A stretch of DNA of 64,000 nucleotides. It comes from Clostridiales bacterium (lineage in GTDB: Bacteria > Bacillota > Clostridia > Saccharofermentanales > Saccharofermentanaceae). The notes beneath the pieces were generated by a model. It saw only the letters and a list, made by a program, of their open reading frames with translations, ran no database searches and was not told where the DNA came from. The position numbers and the translations under genes are program-made. Positions 32,872-41,822 of the stretch are shown here, piece by piece (the stretch's first letter is position 1; every line of letters begins with the position of its first letter). Location: NCBI GenBank assembly GCA_017617995.1, contig JAFZVE010000011.1:62001-126000 (forward strand), given 5' to 3'.

Positions 32872-35453
32872 TAATCTTCTGTCTCCTTTTTACGCGGCAC
32901 ATAGCGGACCTCATCGAAGATCTCGCTCCGCCTGTCGTCGGTATCAAATACATTGTTGTAAGCAAGGATGTTATATTCGTTCAGGATACCCGTCTCATCC
33001 GGCACGTCCTGCACCGTATCGTAGCGGTTTCCTTCTGCATCGTAGATTCCCATGGCGGTCACGACCGGATACTGGTCATAGGTCTCCGCCAGAAGGAGAT
33101 TATAGTCCGGCATATCCAGACCCGTCATCTGCAGAAGCAGCGTCGAGAGGTAGTTAAGGCTGATGCTCTCGACCTCGCACTCCGGGATGTCGTAGTTTGC
33201 CCAGATGAAGAAGTCCGTCATATAGAGTCTCTGCATCTCTTCACCGGTCAGGTCCATGATATCCTTGCCGAGGAGAGTCTCGTAGAAGCCGTTGATCATG
33301 CTCGGCAGATGATCACCGAAGAAGCAGATGATGACCGGCTCGTCGACGGAACGGAAATAGTCGATGAGCTCCTGCACGGCAATATCGCTCTGTCTTGCGA
33401 GTGACAGATACTGCTCGGTCTCCGGGAATTTCTCCGGATACTCGAGAAGACGCACATCCTGGTTGAAGTTCGGATTCGTGCTGGTGTAGGAACCATGATT
33501 CTGCATCGTGACATTAAAGAGGAACAGCGGCTGACCCTCCTCTTTATTCTCGTAAAGCTCGATCAACTTCGCATACGAACCGCGGTCCGAGATGTACGAA
33601 CGGATGTACTCCGTGTCATCGGAAAAATCATCAAGCGAGAGGAACTCGTCGAAGGCCAGTTTCTCATATACATACGGACGGTTCCAGCCGCTCGCGAGGT
33701 ACGGATGTACGGCGATGGTCTGATAGCCTTCGGTCTTCAGAAATCTCGGGAGAGATCCGGTCTCGTCCTCGATATACTGCTGATATGGAATACTTCCGAT
33801 CGGGAAGAATGCCATGGAGTTACCGGTCAGGAACTCGAACTCGGAGTTCGCCGTACCGCCGCCATAGACGGATACGCAAAGATCACCGTGGACGACGTTA
33901 TCGCTCTTGAAGAGCATGTCCATATAAGGGTGCATGTCGAGATTCGTCTCGAAGGATCCGACCGTCGACATATCCGTATAGGACTCGTTCATGATACAGA
34001 TGATGTTCGGCTTCTCGCCGTCTTTCAGCATACGCTTGCCCTGCTTCCGGTGCAGTTCTTTTGCCGCCTCATAGTTTTCCATGATCGAATCGGGAAGGAT
34101 CGAGTGGTACGATCTTTCTTCGATATGTTCTTCGATCAGCGCCACCTGCTCTGCGCTGTAGTTCTCCGGCATCTCTACCGAGATGTGCTGGACATTGAGC
34201 GTCAGCGCGACGATCATACCGTTCTGCGTGAAGGTAGCTCGGCGGTTCGTGTCATCGTTAACCACGCCCATCTGCTCCATCAGGCTGATCGATGCATTCT
34301 GTTTCTTTTTGGAATCGAGAAGCGTCAGGACCAGGAAGATCCCGAGGAATGCGCCACAGACACCCATCGCCGCACGCTTGCGCTTGAGGGTGATCTGGTA
34401 GCGGCACTTCGTTACGATGATGATCGAGAGTATGAAAAGAAGTGTCGCGATGATGAGAATCGGGGAAAGTTCGACGTGGTAGTTGTCGGAGACGTTCATC
34501 GCCGTCTGCAGTGTCACGACATCGAGGACCTGGATCGGTTCGCCTCTCCAGGCGAGCTTGAAGTAGTTGAAGATCGACAGTGCGAAAACGATGCAGTTGG
34601 CGATGATCGTTGTCAGTCTGAACTTGTTAAACGTGATGAACAGCAGCATGTAGATCAGCAGGAAGTAAATGTAGTTGATCAGGAATGCAGCCGGGGATTT
34701 GCGGAAGACGGAGTTATTATTGAGAAGCTCCGTGACCGTAAACATAAGAAACGGCATCAGGCACATGATCGCCATCGTCGACCACTCCTTGGCCTTGTCC
34801 GACAGGTCGAAGTGCAGGATCGCCAGAAGTGCCGACAGAAAGAGCAGAAAGATGCTGACGATCATGGCAAGGTAATCCATCTGTGAATAACGGATCTGGA
34901 TATTACACTGCAGATGCGTTCCCGTATCCAGCCCCGGATAGCGCACATCGTAGAGGGCATCGGCAACATTGGTAGATACCCACACCGTCGGCACTTCCTC
35001 GCCGATCGTCTCGAGCGCCTGCAATGCGATCCGGTATGTCTGTTCCGGATCCAGATCCATTCCGATCCGGAAACGCAGATACTCGTTATCCTTCACTTCC
35101 GCAATCGGGACATTCTGTGCCAGAAGCACATTGCCATCCGCTTCCTGCAACTGGAACAGTATCCTTCCCTGCGGAGCCAGGACATTACCGGATTCCAGAT
35201 TCGAGGCCATGCGGATCTCGATATAGTCGACATGTCGCCGGTCGGGCGAGAAGGCCTGGATCAGTGGCTGGGCACCATTAAGTATTCCCGTCGGCGCCGA
35301 ACCGCGCCCGAGATAGGAATATGTCTCGCGCGAAGAAAAAACGGAAGAGTCAAAAATCACGATAAGCATCAGCACAAGAGTCACCGCGAGCACGATGCCT
35401 AAGCGCCATTTGTTACGTGTGATGCTTATCGCTCTTTTCGTAAACTTAATCAT
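32871..35453 (-). CDS. LtaS-like sulfatase-family membrane enzyme
   Basis: An 860-residue protein of the lipoteichoic acid synthase and phosphoglycerol transferase family. After one helix (18-36) there is an outside beta-rich domain (about 40-185), then six or so helices (190-375), then the alkaline-phosphatase-fold domain outside. The nucleophile is the Thr in YGGGTANSEFE near residue 532; IMNESYTDMS and CFFGDHLPS hold further metal ligands. The extra domain before the helices is not part of plain LtaS, which has about 650 residues. It should transfer glycerol phosphate or a similar group onto envelope polymers. It is first in an operon with a helicase and a cellulase, with a promoter and a structured leader upstream. 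Confidence 0.9.
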   Translation of the reverse strand: MIKFTKRAISITRNKWRLGIVLAVTLVLMLIVIFDSSVFSSRETYSYLGRGSAPTGILNGAQPLIQAFSPDRRHVDYIEIRMASNLESGNVLAPQGRILFQLQEADGNVLLAQNVPIAEVKDNEYLRFRIGMDLDPEQTYRIALQALETIGEEVPTVWVSTNVADALYDVRYPGLDTGTHLQCNIQIRYSQMDYLAMIVSIFLLFLSALLAILHFDLSDKAKEWSTMAIMCLMPFLMFTVTELLNNNSVFRKSPAAFLINYIYFLLIYMLLFITFNKFRLTTIIANCIVFALSIFNYFKLAWRGEPIQVLDVVTLQTAMNVSDNYHVELSPILIIATLLFILSIIIVTKCRYQITLKRKRAAMGVCGAFLGIFLVLTLLDSKKKQNASISLMEQMGVVNDDTNRRATFTQNGMIVALTLNVQHISVEMPENYSAEQVALIEEHIEERSYHSILPDSIMENYEAAKELHRKQGKRMLKDGEKPNIICIMNESYTDMSTVGSFETNLDMHPYMDMLFKSDNVVHGDLCVSVYGGGTANSEFEFLTGNSMAFFPIGSIPYQQYIEDETGSLPRFLKTEGYQTIAVHPYLASGWNRPYVYEKLAFDEFLSLDDFSDDTEYIRSYISDRGSYAKLIELYENKEEGQPLFLFNVTMQNHGSYTSTNPNFNQDVRLLEYPEKFPETEQYLSLARQSDIAVQELIDYFRSVDEPVIICFFGDHLPSMINGFYETLLGKDIMDLTGEEMQRLYMTDFFIWANYDIPECEVESISLNYLSTLLLQMTGLDMPDYNLLLAETYDQYPVVTAMGIYDAEGNRYDTVQDVPDETGILNEYNILAYNNVFDTDDRRSEIFDEVRYVPRKKETED

Positions 35454-35484
35454 TCTTCGTCCTTATCCGTTTTTTCGGGTCAGA

Positions 35485-35520
35485 TCATGTACCTCTTTCG
35501 TACATGACCGGGCACGTGCC
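35485..35520 (-). other. Structured leader before the LtaS-like gene
   Basis: Two inverted repeats stand side by side: TCATGTAC (35485-35492) with GTACATGA (35500-35507), and the perfect palindrome GGCACGTGCC (35511-35520). In the transcript they would form hairpins about 30-65 bases before the start codon. No T-run follows. Confidence 0.45.
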
Positions 35521-35579
35521 GTATGACTGGATATTAACCACACAAAGCCCATATTTACCCTATTATATGTACGTTACCC

Positions 35580-35607
35580 ATTATAAGGCGTTTTTCATAT
35601 CTTTCAA
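35580..35607 (-). promoter_or_regulatory. Promoter of the LtaS-helicase-cellulase operon
   Basis: The minus strand reads TTGAAA (35602-35607), 16 bases, TATAAT (35580-35585). It gives a leader of about 120 bases. Confidence 0.65.
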
Positions 35608-35724
35608 TCTTTGGCGGGTTGTAAGATTGCACAGAAAACTGAACAAAACGCATCCTTGGGGAACTGCTTCCCGGGAAAAAAGAGAATACAGGCCGGATTG
35701 TCTCCGCTACCTAATAATGCTTCT

Positions 35725-35787
35725 CGAAAAGAAATTATTGTTTTTCGATAAAAAATGCTTGCATTTCGATAATGGTCGTGATAGTAT
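35725..35787 (+). promoter_or_regulatory. Promoter and putative operator of the DUF2975-HTH unit
   Basis: TTGCAT (35759-35764), 17 bases, TAGTAT (35782-35787) forms a good promoter. TTTCGATA occurs twice, at about 35743-35750 and 35764-35771, two helical turns apart, the second straddling the -35 edge. Upstream TCGAAAA (35724-35730) is an inverted copy of the first TTTTCGA. The small HTH protein of this unit may bind here. Confidence 0.55.
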
Positions 35788-35857
35788 GATGTCAGATCCT
35801 TTCTATTTCGGATCACTGACCGCTAGCGTACTATTAACACGGAGGTGTATCACACAC

Positions 35858-36358
35858 ATGGATAATAACAAGAAAACTGAGTATTCACTATGGCTGAATA
35901 TGACTATATTCGCCTGCGGACTTTTCTTCATCGTCATTTTACTCGGAGATATCTTCGGATACTCTGTCTGCGACTACTACTGGCAGGATTCCCTCTTCAG
36001 CGATGGAAGCCTGACTTCCCTCGGGTTTCTCAAAGAAGAACGGGTTCGCTTCATGGTCTTTCTGACTATCTATTACCTCTCTACAGCACTGACCTATCCG
36101 ATCCTCTTCTGTCTGGTCAGTCTGCTTCGCAACCTCAAGAAGGGCGTCGTCTTCGATAAAGTCAACACCCGGTATATGTCCGTCGTTTCGGTCTGCTGCT
36201 TCCTGATCGCCGTCATCTGCGGAATCGGGACCTGCGCATCCACACCGCTCTGCTTCATCTGCCTGCTCGGCATGTTCGTCGGTTTGATCGTAGAGTGTGT
36301 CCGCCTCGTGATGTTTAAGGCCATCGACATGCGGCAGGAACTGGATCTGACAGTGTGA
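35858..36358 (+). CDS. DUF2975-like membrane protein
   Basis: A 166-residue membrane protein with four hydrophobic segments (about residues 14-36, 62-88, 104-126 and 134-155) and the family loop LLRNLKKGVVFDKVNTRYM, typical of DUF2975 proteins. Function is not known. The frame is open far upstream, but ATG 35858 is the start because GGAGGTG precedes it and the promoter lies in between. The HTH gene follows ten bases after the stop; DUF2975 genes are commonly paired with such YozG-like regulators. Confidence 0.8.
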   Translation: MDNNKKTEYSLWLNMTIFACGLFFIVILLGDIFGYSVCDYYWQDSLFSDGSLTSLGFLKEERVRFMVFLTIYYLSTALTYPILFCLVSLLRNLKKGVVFDKVNTRYMSVVSVCCFLIAVICGIGTCASTPLCFICLLGMFVGLIVECVRLVMFKAIDMRQELDLTV

Positions 36359-36368
36359 GGTGAGTCTT

Positions 36369-36587
36369 ATGGCAATTATTGTTAACTTAGATGTAATGAT
36401 GGCAAAGCGCAAGATCTCTTCCGGAGATCTCGCCACGAAAATCGGTATCACGCCGGCCAATCTCTCGATCCTTAAGAACCAGAAAGCCAAGGCCGTCCGC
36501 TTCAGTACCCTGAACGATATCTGCCAGGCACTCGACTGCCAGCCCGGCGACATCCTCGAGTACCAGCCGGATCCGCCGGAAGGCTGA
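36369..36587 (+). CDS. Small Cro/CI-type HTH regulator, YozG-like
   Basis: A 72-residue DNA-binding protein that is almost only a helix-turn-helix: ISSGDLATKIGITPANLSIL, then VRFSTLNDICQALDCQPGDI. This is the YozG-like branch of the XRE family. The start is ATG 36369 with GAGGTG before it; an in-frame GTG at 36360 overlaps the upstream stop and is less likely. Paired with the DUF2975 gene, it probably represses its own unit. Confidence 0.88.
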   Translation: MAIIVNLDVMMAKRKISSGDLATKIGITPANLSILKNQKAKAVRFSTLNDICQALDCQPGDILEYQPDPPEG

Positions 36588-36611
36588 AGGATCTTAATTC
36601 AGTGAAGACCC

Positions 36612-36636
36612 GGAACCCTGTAAAGAGCAGGGTTCC
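36612..36636 (+). terminator. Hairpin between HTH and DUF4173-like genes
   Basis: GGAACCCTG (36612-36620) and CAGGGTTCC (36628-36636) are exact inverted copies. No T-run follows, so it may be a partial terminator or a processing site within a three-gene transcript. Confidence 0.5.
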
Positions 36637-36679
36637 CAACTTCGAGAGCATCCCCCGAAAAACAGGAGTTTAACGAAAA

Positions 36680-38008
36680 ATGAATACGAATACGAAGCAG
36701 GCAGAGATCCTGAAATTTCTCTGCCTTGGTTTAAGTTACGTTTTTTCCTTCGCATATGTCAACATGTTCATGATCAATTTGAAGCCTGTCCAGGTGACGA
36801 TCTACATCACGTGTCTTTCCGTCGCGGCCGTGATATGGCTTGAGATGACAAGGGCACAGCAGCGCCTGCTCGAGCGTTTCATCCCGTCGAAGATCCAATC
36901 ATTCGAGGTGCATTTCTGGGAAGCGATTCTCGTTCTTCTGTGCATCAACACCTACTTCGGACAGCTTCAGGGACTGACACTTTTCTTCATCCACATGGTG
37001 GTCATCTACATGGCCATCTGCGGCACCGGTCATTTCCTCTCTGACCGCTCCTCGTGTCTCATTCCCATTGACCTGATGAACGGCATGTTCCGTATCCCCT
37101 TCTACAACTATTTCGCTCGCGTCCTCTCTATTTCCGAAAGTGTCAGTTACCATCGCAAAACCGGCACCATTACGGCCTCTCTGTCAGGTAGTGACGCCAC
37201 CTGTACGGCCACACCGAAGGAAGAAAAACCACGCTCTGTTTTCGGCGTCATCGTCGTCCTGTGCGTCATCTTCTTCATCTTCATCATGGCGGTCGAAAAC
37301 CTCGCGAAAGTCGATTCGCGATTCGAGCACTTTTTTGTTTCGCTCGACTCCTTTTTTACTAGCGTATCTGTATCGCTTACCCTTGTAAAATTCATCGTCA
37401 GCATCCCGATCGGTGCATATCTTTTCGGTCTGTTCCAGGGTGGTGTCCGCCTCCCCGTCTCCAAAGAAAAAGAATTCCACGGAAGACTCGTCGAGAGTTC
37501 CGCTAAATTCCGCTTCATGCCGGATGTACTCTTCAGCGTCGTGATCTCGATCTTCCTCCTTGTCTACCTGATCTTCTTCATTTCGCAGGCCAAGTATATG
37601 TTCAGTGCTTTTGCCGGAGTTTTGCCTGAAGCCTTCACCGCATCCGAATACGCAGTCAGCGGTTTCCACGAACTGATCAACGTCGTGCTCATCAACTTCG
37701 TACTTCTGTCTCTGGTCCGCATCTTCGGCTCGCAGGACAACCGCCTGATCCGGCTCCTGAGCATCATCCTCATGGCATCAAGCATGCTCTTTGCTACGAT
37801 CTCCGCATCGAAGATCATCCTCTACATGACTCGCTTCGGCTACACTTCTTCGCGCACACTCGGTCTCTGGGGCACCGTCGTCGTCTTCGTCGGATCGCTC
37901 CTTGCGATCGTGCACCTGGCCTTTAAGAAGCGTACTTTCACCCCTTGGCTTTTGTTCGCCGCAGGCAGTTACGTCGCTATGAACTTCCTCTGCTATCCGT
38001 GGATCTGA
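36680..38008 (+). CDS. DUF4173/DUF4153-like membrane protein
   Basis: A 442-residue protein with eleven or so membrane segments. Near residues 325-345 it has TASEYAVSGFHELINVVLIN and, further on, SASKIILYMTRFGYTSSRTL, which match the E-Y-A-x-x-G-F-x-E-L and L-Y-x-x-x-x-G-x-T patterns of DUF4173. The function is unknown. The ATG at 36680 has ACAGGAG upstream. It follows the HTH gene by 92 bases, so it is probably under the same control as the DUF2975 protein. Confidence 0.75.
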   Translation: MNTNTKQAEILKFLCLGLSYVFSFAYVNMFMINLKPVQVTIYITCLSVAAVIWLEMTRAQQRLLERFIPSKIQSFEVHFWEAILVLLCINTYFGQLQGLTLFFIHMVVIYMAICGTGHFLSDRSSCLIPIDLMNGMFRIPFYNYFARVLSISESVSYHRKTGTITASLSGSDATCTATPKEEKPRSVFGVIVVLCVIFFIFIMAVENLAKVDSRFEHFFVSLDSFFTSVSVSLTLVKFIVSIPIGAYLFGLFQGGVRLPVSKEKEFHGRLVESSAKFRFMPDVLFSVVISIFLLVYLIFFISQAKYMFSAFAGVLPEAFTASEYAVSGFHELINVVLINFVLLSLVRIFGSQDNRLIRLLSIILMASSMLFATISASKIILYMTRFGYTSSRTLGLWGTVVVFVGSLLAIVHLAFKKRTFTPWLLFAAGSYVAMNFLCYPWI

Positions 38009-38023
38009 TTTCTGCATGAGAAA

Positions 38024-38066
38024 GCCGCTGTCTGCACTCCATCTCGGGATGCTTTCAGCGGCACTT
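38024..38066 (+). terminator. Terminator between the DUF4173-like gene and cdd
   Basis: GCCGCTG (38024-38030) pairs with CAGCGGC (38056-38062) across a 25-base loop and is followed by ACTTTT. It lies between convergent genes and may stop the plus-strand transcript. Confidence 0.55.
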
Positions 38067-38090
38067 TTATGCGTCATTTTATTTGAGTCA

Positions 38091-38489
38091 TCAGAACACA
38101 AATGCTTTCGGCAGAAGCTCTGCAAGCGTATAACTTATTGCTTTTCCTTCTTCTTCCACCACCACGCGAAAAGCACTTCCGTCGACGTGTTCGCTCAGTA
38201 CCTGCCGGCACACGCCGCACGGGAAACATGGTGCAGTCGGATCCTCGTTCGCATTTGCGCCTACGATCGCGATCGCTTCAAATTCTTTTTCGCCTTCGCT
38301 GATGGCTTTGGCCAGCGCGACTCGCTCCGCACAGAGACTCGGCGAGAATACCGAAGACTCGATATTGCAGCCCCGGTAGATCTTCCCGTCTTTCGTCAGA
38401 AGAGCCGCACCGACAGTAAAACCGGAGTACGGCGCATATGCATTTTCACGTGCTTTCTTCGCTTCAGAAATGAGTAATTCTTTATCCAT
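38091..38489 (-). CDS. cdd: Cytidine deaminase
   Basis: Converts cytidine and deoxycytidine to the uridines. The 132 residues match the tetrameric class: zinc Cys and catalytic Glu in SLCAERVALA, and the second zinc pair in PCFPCGVCRQ; APYSGFTVGAALL and GCNIES bind the nucleoside. The start has AAAGGCGGGAG upstream. It is the last gene of deoB-deoC-cdd, a pyrimidine nucleoside salvage and catabolism operon. Confidence 0.96.
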   Translation of the reverse strand: MDKELLISEAKKARENAYAPYSGFTVGAALLTKDGKIYRGCNIESSVFSPSLCAERVALAKAISEGEKEFEAIAIVGANANEDPTAPCFPCGVCRQVLSEHVDGSAFRVVVEEEGKAISYTLAELLPKAFVF

Positions 38490-38548
38490 ATTCTCCCGCC
38501 TTTCTCATAGTAAGATGCGACGCAATTCATACATATCGCGCGCTGTTT

Positions 38549-39196
38549 TCACTTCACCAGACGGCTCGTTCCCAGTCTGTCCGCACCCGCTTCGATCATG
38601 GCCTTCGCATCGGCGAAATCCTTGATGCCGCCGGCCGCTTTCACCTTCACTTCCGGTGCGGAATATTCGCGCAGCAGACGGACATCTTCCACTGTCGCAC
38701 CTCCGGTAGAAAAACCAGTCGAAGTCTTGATGAAGTCCGCCTTCGCCTGGCTGACCAGTTCGCACATCCTGATCTTCTCTTCACGCGTCAGCTGGCATGT
38801 CTCGATAATGACCTTCAGGATCACGCCCTCGCAGGCCTCTCGCATCGCCAGAAGTTCCAGATACACACGGTCGAAATTCCCGTTTTTCACATCGCAGAGA
38901 TTGACCACCATGTCGATCTCCGAGGCACCCAGGCGGATCGCTTCCTTCGCCTCGAAAACCTTCGTCGCCGTGGTACAGTATCCGTTCGGAAAACCGATGA
39001 CCGTGCATACCGGAAGCTTTCCTTTCAGGAACTGTGCCGCGTCATTTACATAGCACGGCGGGATGCACACACTCGCCGTTCCGGCCTGAAGCGCCGCCTC
39101 GCACAGTGCACGGATCTCCTCCAGTGTCGATGTCGTACGAAGTAAAGTATGGTCCACCTTACTTACGATCTTTTTCTCGTCTTCTGTGTAATTCAT
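38549..39196 (-). CDS. deoC: Deoxyribose-phosphate aldolase
   Basis: DeoC splits deoxyribose-5-phosphate into glyceraldehyde-3-phosphate and acetaldehyde. The 215-residue protein has KVDHTLLRTT, VCTVIGFPNGYCTTATKVFE, the Schiff-base Lys in LKVIIETCQL, FIKTSTGFSTGGAT and VKAAGGIKDFADA. ATG 39196 (MNYTEDEKK) is chosen because AGGAAAGG lies before it; the frame continues upstream to 39265, but that part overlaps the end of deoB. It sits 34 bases after deoB. Confidence 0.96.
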   Translation of the reverse strand: MNYTEDEKKIVSKVDHTLLRTTSTLEEIRALCEAALQAGTASVCIPPCYVNDAAQFLKGKLPVCTVIGFPNGYCTTATKVFEAKEAIRLGASEIDMVVNLCDVKNGNFDRVYLELLAMREACEGVILKVIIETCQLTREEKIRMCELVSQAKADFIKTSTGFSTGGATVEDVRLLREYSAPEVKVKAAGGIKDFADAKAMIEAGADRLGTSRLVK

Positions 39197-39230
39197 ATCG
39201 ATTATCCTTTCCTGTGTTTCCTTTGTTTTC

Positions 39231-40415
39231 TCACGGCTTCCGCATCTGTTTCCAGAACGATTCACCGTCCAGATTATTCGTGTTTATCCCGAAGAAATCA
39301 CCGATCGTTTTCGCAATATCCGCAAAGCTCGATCTCGTCCCGAGATCCGTTCCGGGACGCACTCTCTCGCCATATGCCAGGAACGGAACATTCTCACGCG
39401 AGTGATCCGTCGAAGGTGTCGAAGGATCGCATCCGTGATCGGCCGTGATCATGAGAATATCGTCCTTCTGCAACCGCGACAGGATCTCCGGCAGACGATC
39501 GTCAAAATACGTCAGCGCCTCGGCATATCCGTGCACATCATTTCGGTGTCCGTAGAGCATATCGAAGTCCACGAGGTTGACGAAAATGAGTCCTTCTTTC
39601 TGCATATCCATCGCAGCAAGTGTCTGCTCGATCCCGTCCTCATTTCCGGATGTTCTGACTGTCATACCGACACCTTTTCCCGCGAAAATATCGTAGATCT
39701 TTCCGACTCCGTATACCGGGATCTTCGCTTCCGTCAGTTCGTCGAGAAGCGTCGCTCTCGGCGGAACAAGCGAGAAATCGTGGCGGTTCGAGGTCCTCTC
39801 GAAGTTCGGGTATTCCCCGACAAATGGTCTTGCGATGACTCTTCCGACGCCGTGTTTTCCGACCAGGATCTTCCTGGCGATCTCGCAGTAGCGGTAGAGT
39901 TCTTTTACCGGGACGACCTCTTCGTGCGCCGCGATCTGGAAGACGCTGTCCGCTGATGTATAGACGATCAGGTCACCTGTCTTTACGTGCTCCTGACCGT
40001 AGTCACGGATCACTTCGGTTCCAGAATAGGGTTTGTTGCATAGTGCTTTTCGCCCGGTCTGCTTTTCGAATTCCTCGATCACTTCCGACGGAAATCCATC
40101 CGGATAGGTCGGGAGTGGTTCCGGCGAGATCAGACCCGCGATCTCCCAGTGGCCGATCGTCGTGTCCTTGCCCATCGACGCTTCCTGCAGTCGCGCCCAC
40201 GCGCCGACGCCCTTACCGTCCGGCTCATCGTACGGGAGCGCGCCCTCGATGCACCCCATACCGATCCGTCTCATATTTGCTATGGAAAATGCACTGTCCT
40301 TCGAGCAGGCGGCGAGTGTGTGCGACCCCTCGTCTCCGAAGGCCGCCGCGTCCTTTGCTCCGCCGATCCCGCAGCTGTCCAGTACGATCAGAATGACTCT
40401 TTTCCCCATGTTCAT
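39231..40415 (-). CDS. deoB: Phosphopentomutase
   Basis: DeoB moves phosphate between C1 and C5 of (deoxy)ribose, feeding DeoC. The protein has the alkaline-phosphatase-superfamily metal sites: RVILIVLDSCGIG, QEASMGKDTTIGHWE with the phospho-accepting Thr, YGHRNDVHGYAEAL and DILMITADHGCDPST. Starts at 40430, 40415 and 40409 are all possible; GTGAG lies before 40415 and the family usually begins close to 40409. A perfect TATAAT for the minus strand stands at 40452-40457, without a good -35. First gene of deoB-deoC-cdd, divergent from a phosphodiesterase-like gene. Confidence 0.95.
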   Translation of the reverse strand: MNMGKRVILIVLDSCGIGGAKDAAAFGDEGSHTLAACSKDSAFSIANMRRIGMGCIEGALPYDEPDGKGVGAWARLQEASMGKDTTIGHWEIAGLISPEPLPTYPDGFPSEVIEEFEKQTGRKALCNKPYSGTEVIRDYGQEHVKTGDLIVYTSADSVFQIAAHEEVVPVKELYRYCEIARKILVGKHGVGRVIARPFVGEYPNFERTSNRHDFSLVPPRATLLDELTEAKIPVYGVGKIYDIFAGKGVGMTVRTSGNEDGIEQTLAAMDMQKEGLIFVNLVDFDMLYGHRNDVHGYAEALTYFDDRLPEILSRLQKDDILMITADHGCDPSTPSTDHSRENVPFLAYGERVRPGTDLGTRSSFADIAKTIGDFFGINTNNLDGESFWKQMRKP

Positions 40416-40499
40416 TCGTCTCACTTTCATGGTTTACTTATCGTTCTTCTTATTATATCGTATCAATAGAGTAATTACACTTATCGGGAGGACTAATCC

Positions 40500-41747
40500 A
40501 TGCGTAGCAAACGCCTCGAACGCCCGTTGATCATGATCTCTCTGGACGCCATTTCAGACATCGATATCAACTATCTTCTGACTCTTCCGAATTTCCGGAA
40601 ACTCGCTTCCTGGGGGCTTCTGCACCGCAAGGTCGATTCGCTTTTCATCTCGAATACCTACCCTGTCCATACCAGCATTTCCACCGGCGTACTCCCTTCG
40701 GAACACGGCCTCTTCGACAACGTGATCTACGATCCTTTTAAAGATTCGGAAACATGGCGTGCACATAGAAAACTCATCAAGGTAAAGACCCTCCCCGAGC
40801 GCGCATATGAAAAGGGCCTTGTGTCCTGCGCCATGATGTACCCCTGCACTCCGGGCGAGAAGATCCGCTATCACCTTGCGGAAGTACCGGGAACGGAGAG
40901 CATGCTGTACCGCGGTTTCAAGTTCGTGCACTACAGTTCCACCTTCCGCCTCTGCCCGAAGTTCTTCCGCTACATGAAGAAGTGCAAATCCTTCAACTAT
41001 TTCGGTATCGATACATTCATCGCCTTCACCGCGCGCGACCTGATCGCGAACGAGAAAGCAGACTTCTATATGCTGCATCTGCAGGACACCGACCATCAGA
41101 AGCATCACACCGGCATCGACTCGGAAATCACGAAGAAGTCGATCGAATACGACGATAAACTCCTCGGTACCATTCTCGAGGGCATCGAGGACGCAGAACG
41201 AAAGGCCGGCGGAGATCCGAGCAAGGGGATCTCCCATTTCGATATCCTCATCTTCAGCGACCACGCCTGCTTTAACATCAAGGAAAACATCAAGCCAAAT
41301 GACCTACTGAAAGAGGCCGGCATCTCCTTTCACACCGCGTGGTTCCAGACTGTGAACGGTGCCTGCTTCCTCCACGAATCCTCTTCCATGCCAAAAGAAG
41401 AGCGCGCCTCTCTCGACAAGTTCCTCCAGGATTTCGAGAACATGCCCGGCGTGAAGAGAAGACTTACTGATGATGAACTTCGCGACAGCGGAGCCATCGC
41501 CGCCGGCTTTAGTAAGGGCTTCACACCCGTACCCGGCTACACCTTCGGCGCGATGAAGAAAGGCCAGCACGGCTACACTCTTGATAACGACGACTATAAG
41601 ATCTTCTATCTCGAGATCGGCCCCGGACTCATAAGCGACGACAAGAAAGGCACAGAGACCGAAGGCGGCTGTATCCTCGAAGTCGGAAAGAAAGCAATCG
41701 GGATCGTGGAGAGTGTTCCCTCTTCCCGTCCTGACCAGAAGAGTTGA
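40500..41747 (+). CDS. Alkaline phosphatase-fold phosphodiesterase/pyrophosphatase-like protein
   Basis: A 415-residue protein of the type I phosphodiesterase and nucleotide pyrophosphatase group. The N-terminus has a metal Asp in LIMISLDAISD, the nucleophile Thr in TYPVHTSIST with GVLPSEHGLFDN after it, HLQDTDHQKHH in the middle and LIFSDHACFN as another metal site. No signal peptide is seen, unlike secreted members, so it probably acts in the cytoplasm. The substrate is a phosphoester that cannot be named. ATG 40500 follows GGGAGGAC. Its stop codon lies inside the -35 box of the next gene's promoter. Confidence 0.85.
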   Translation: MRSKRLERPLIMISLDAISDIDINYLLTLPNFRKLASWGLLHRKVDSLFISNTYPVHTSISTGVLPSEHGLFDNVIYDPFKDSETWRAHRKLIKVKTLPERAYEKGLVSCAMMYPCTPGEKIRYHLAEVPGTESMLYRGFKFVHYSSTFRLCPKFFRYMKKCKSFNYFGIDTFIAFTARDLIANEKADFYMLHLQDTDHQKHHTGIDSEITKKSIEYDDKLLGTILEGIEDAERKAGGDPSKGISHFDILIFSDHACFNIKENIKPNDLLKEAGISFHTAWFQTVNGACFLHESSSMPKEERASLDKFLQDFENMPGVKRRLTDDELRDSGAIAAGFSKGFTPVPGYTFGAMKKGQHGYTLDNDDYKIFYLEIGPGLISDDKKGTETEGGCILEVGKKAIGIVESVPSSRPDQKS

Positions 41748-41772
41748 CAAATACTTTTATGGGGTCTATATT
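41744..41772 (+). promoter_or_regulatory. Consensus promoter of the giant membrane protein gene
   Basis: TTGACA (41744-41749), 17 bases, TATATT (41767-41772). The TGA of the upstream gene's stop codon is part of the -35 box. Confidence 0.8.
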
Positions 41773-41822
41773 GAAGATAGTTTGATAATCAAAATAATAT
41801 TCGGGAAGGAGGGAACTTCGTC

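Larger units (their letters stand above)
35454..35857. other. Divergent intergenic region LtaS-like / DUF2975
   Basis: No gene is supported in these 404 bases. They hold the leader and promoter of the LtaS-like operon (minus) and the promoter with repeats of the DUF2975 unit (plus). I see nothing recognisable between 35608 and 35725. Confidence 0.6.

Noticed and set aside
33495..34886. Open frame of 463 codons antisense to the LtaS-like gene
   Set aside because: Shadow of a well-supported gene, with an Arg/Asp/His-rich product and no start signals.
35504..35857. 118-residue upstream extension of the DUF2975 protein
   Set aside because: The promoter and ribosome binding site of the gene lie inside it, and the family begins at 35858.
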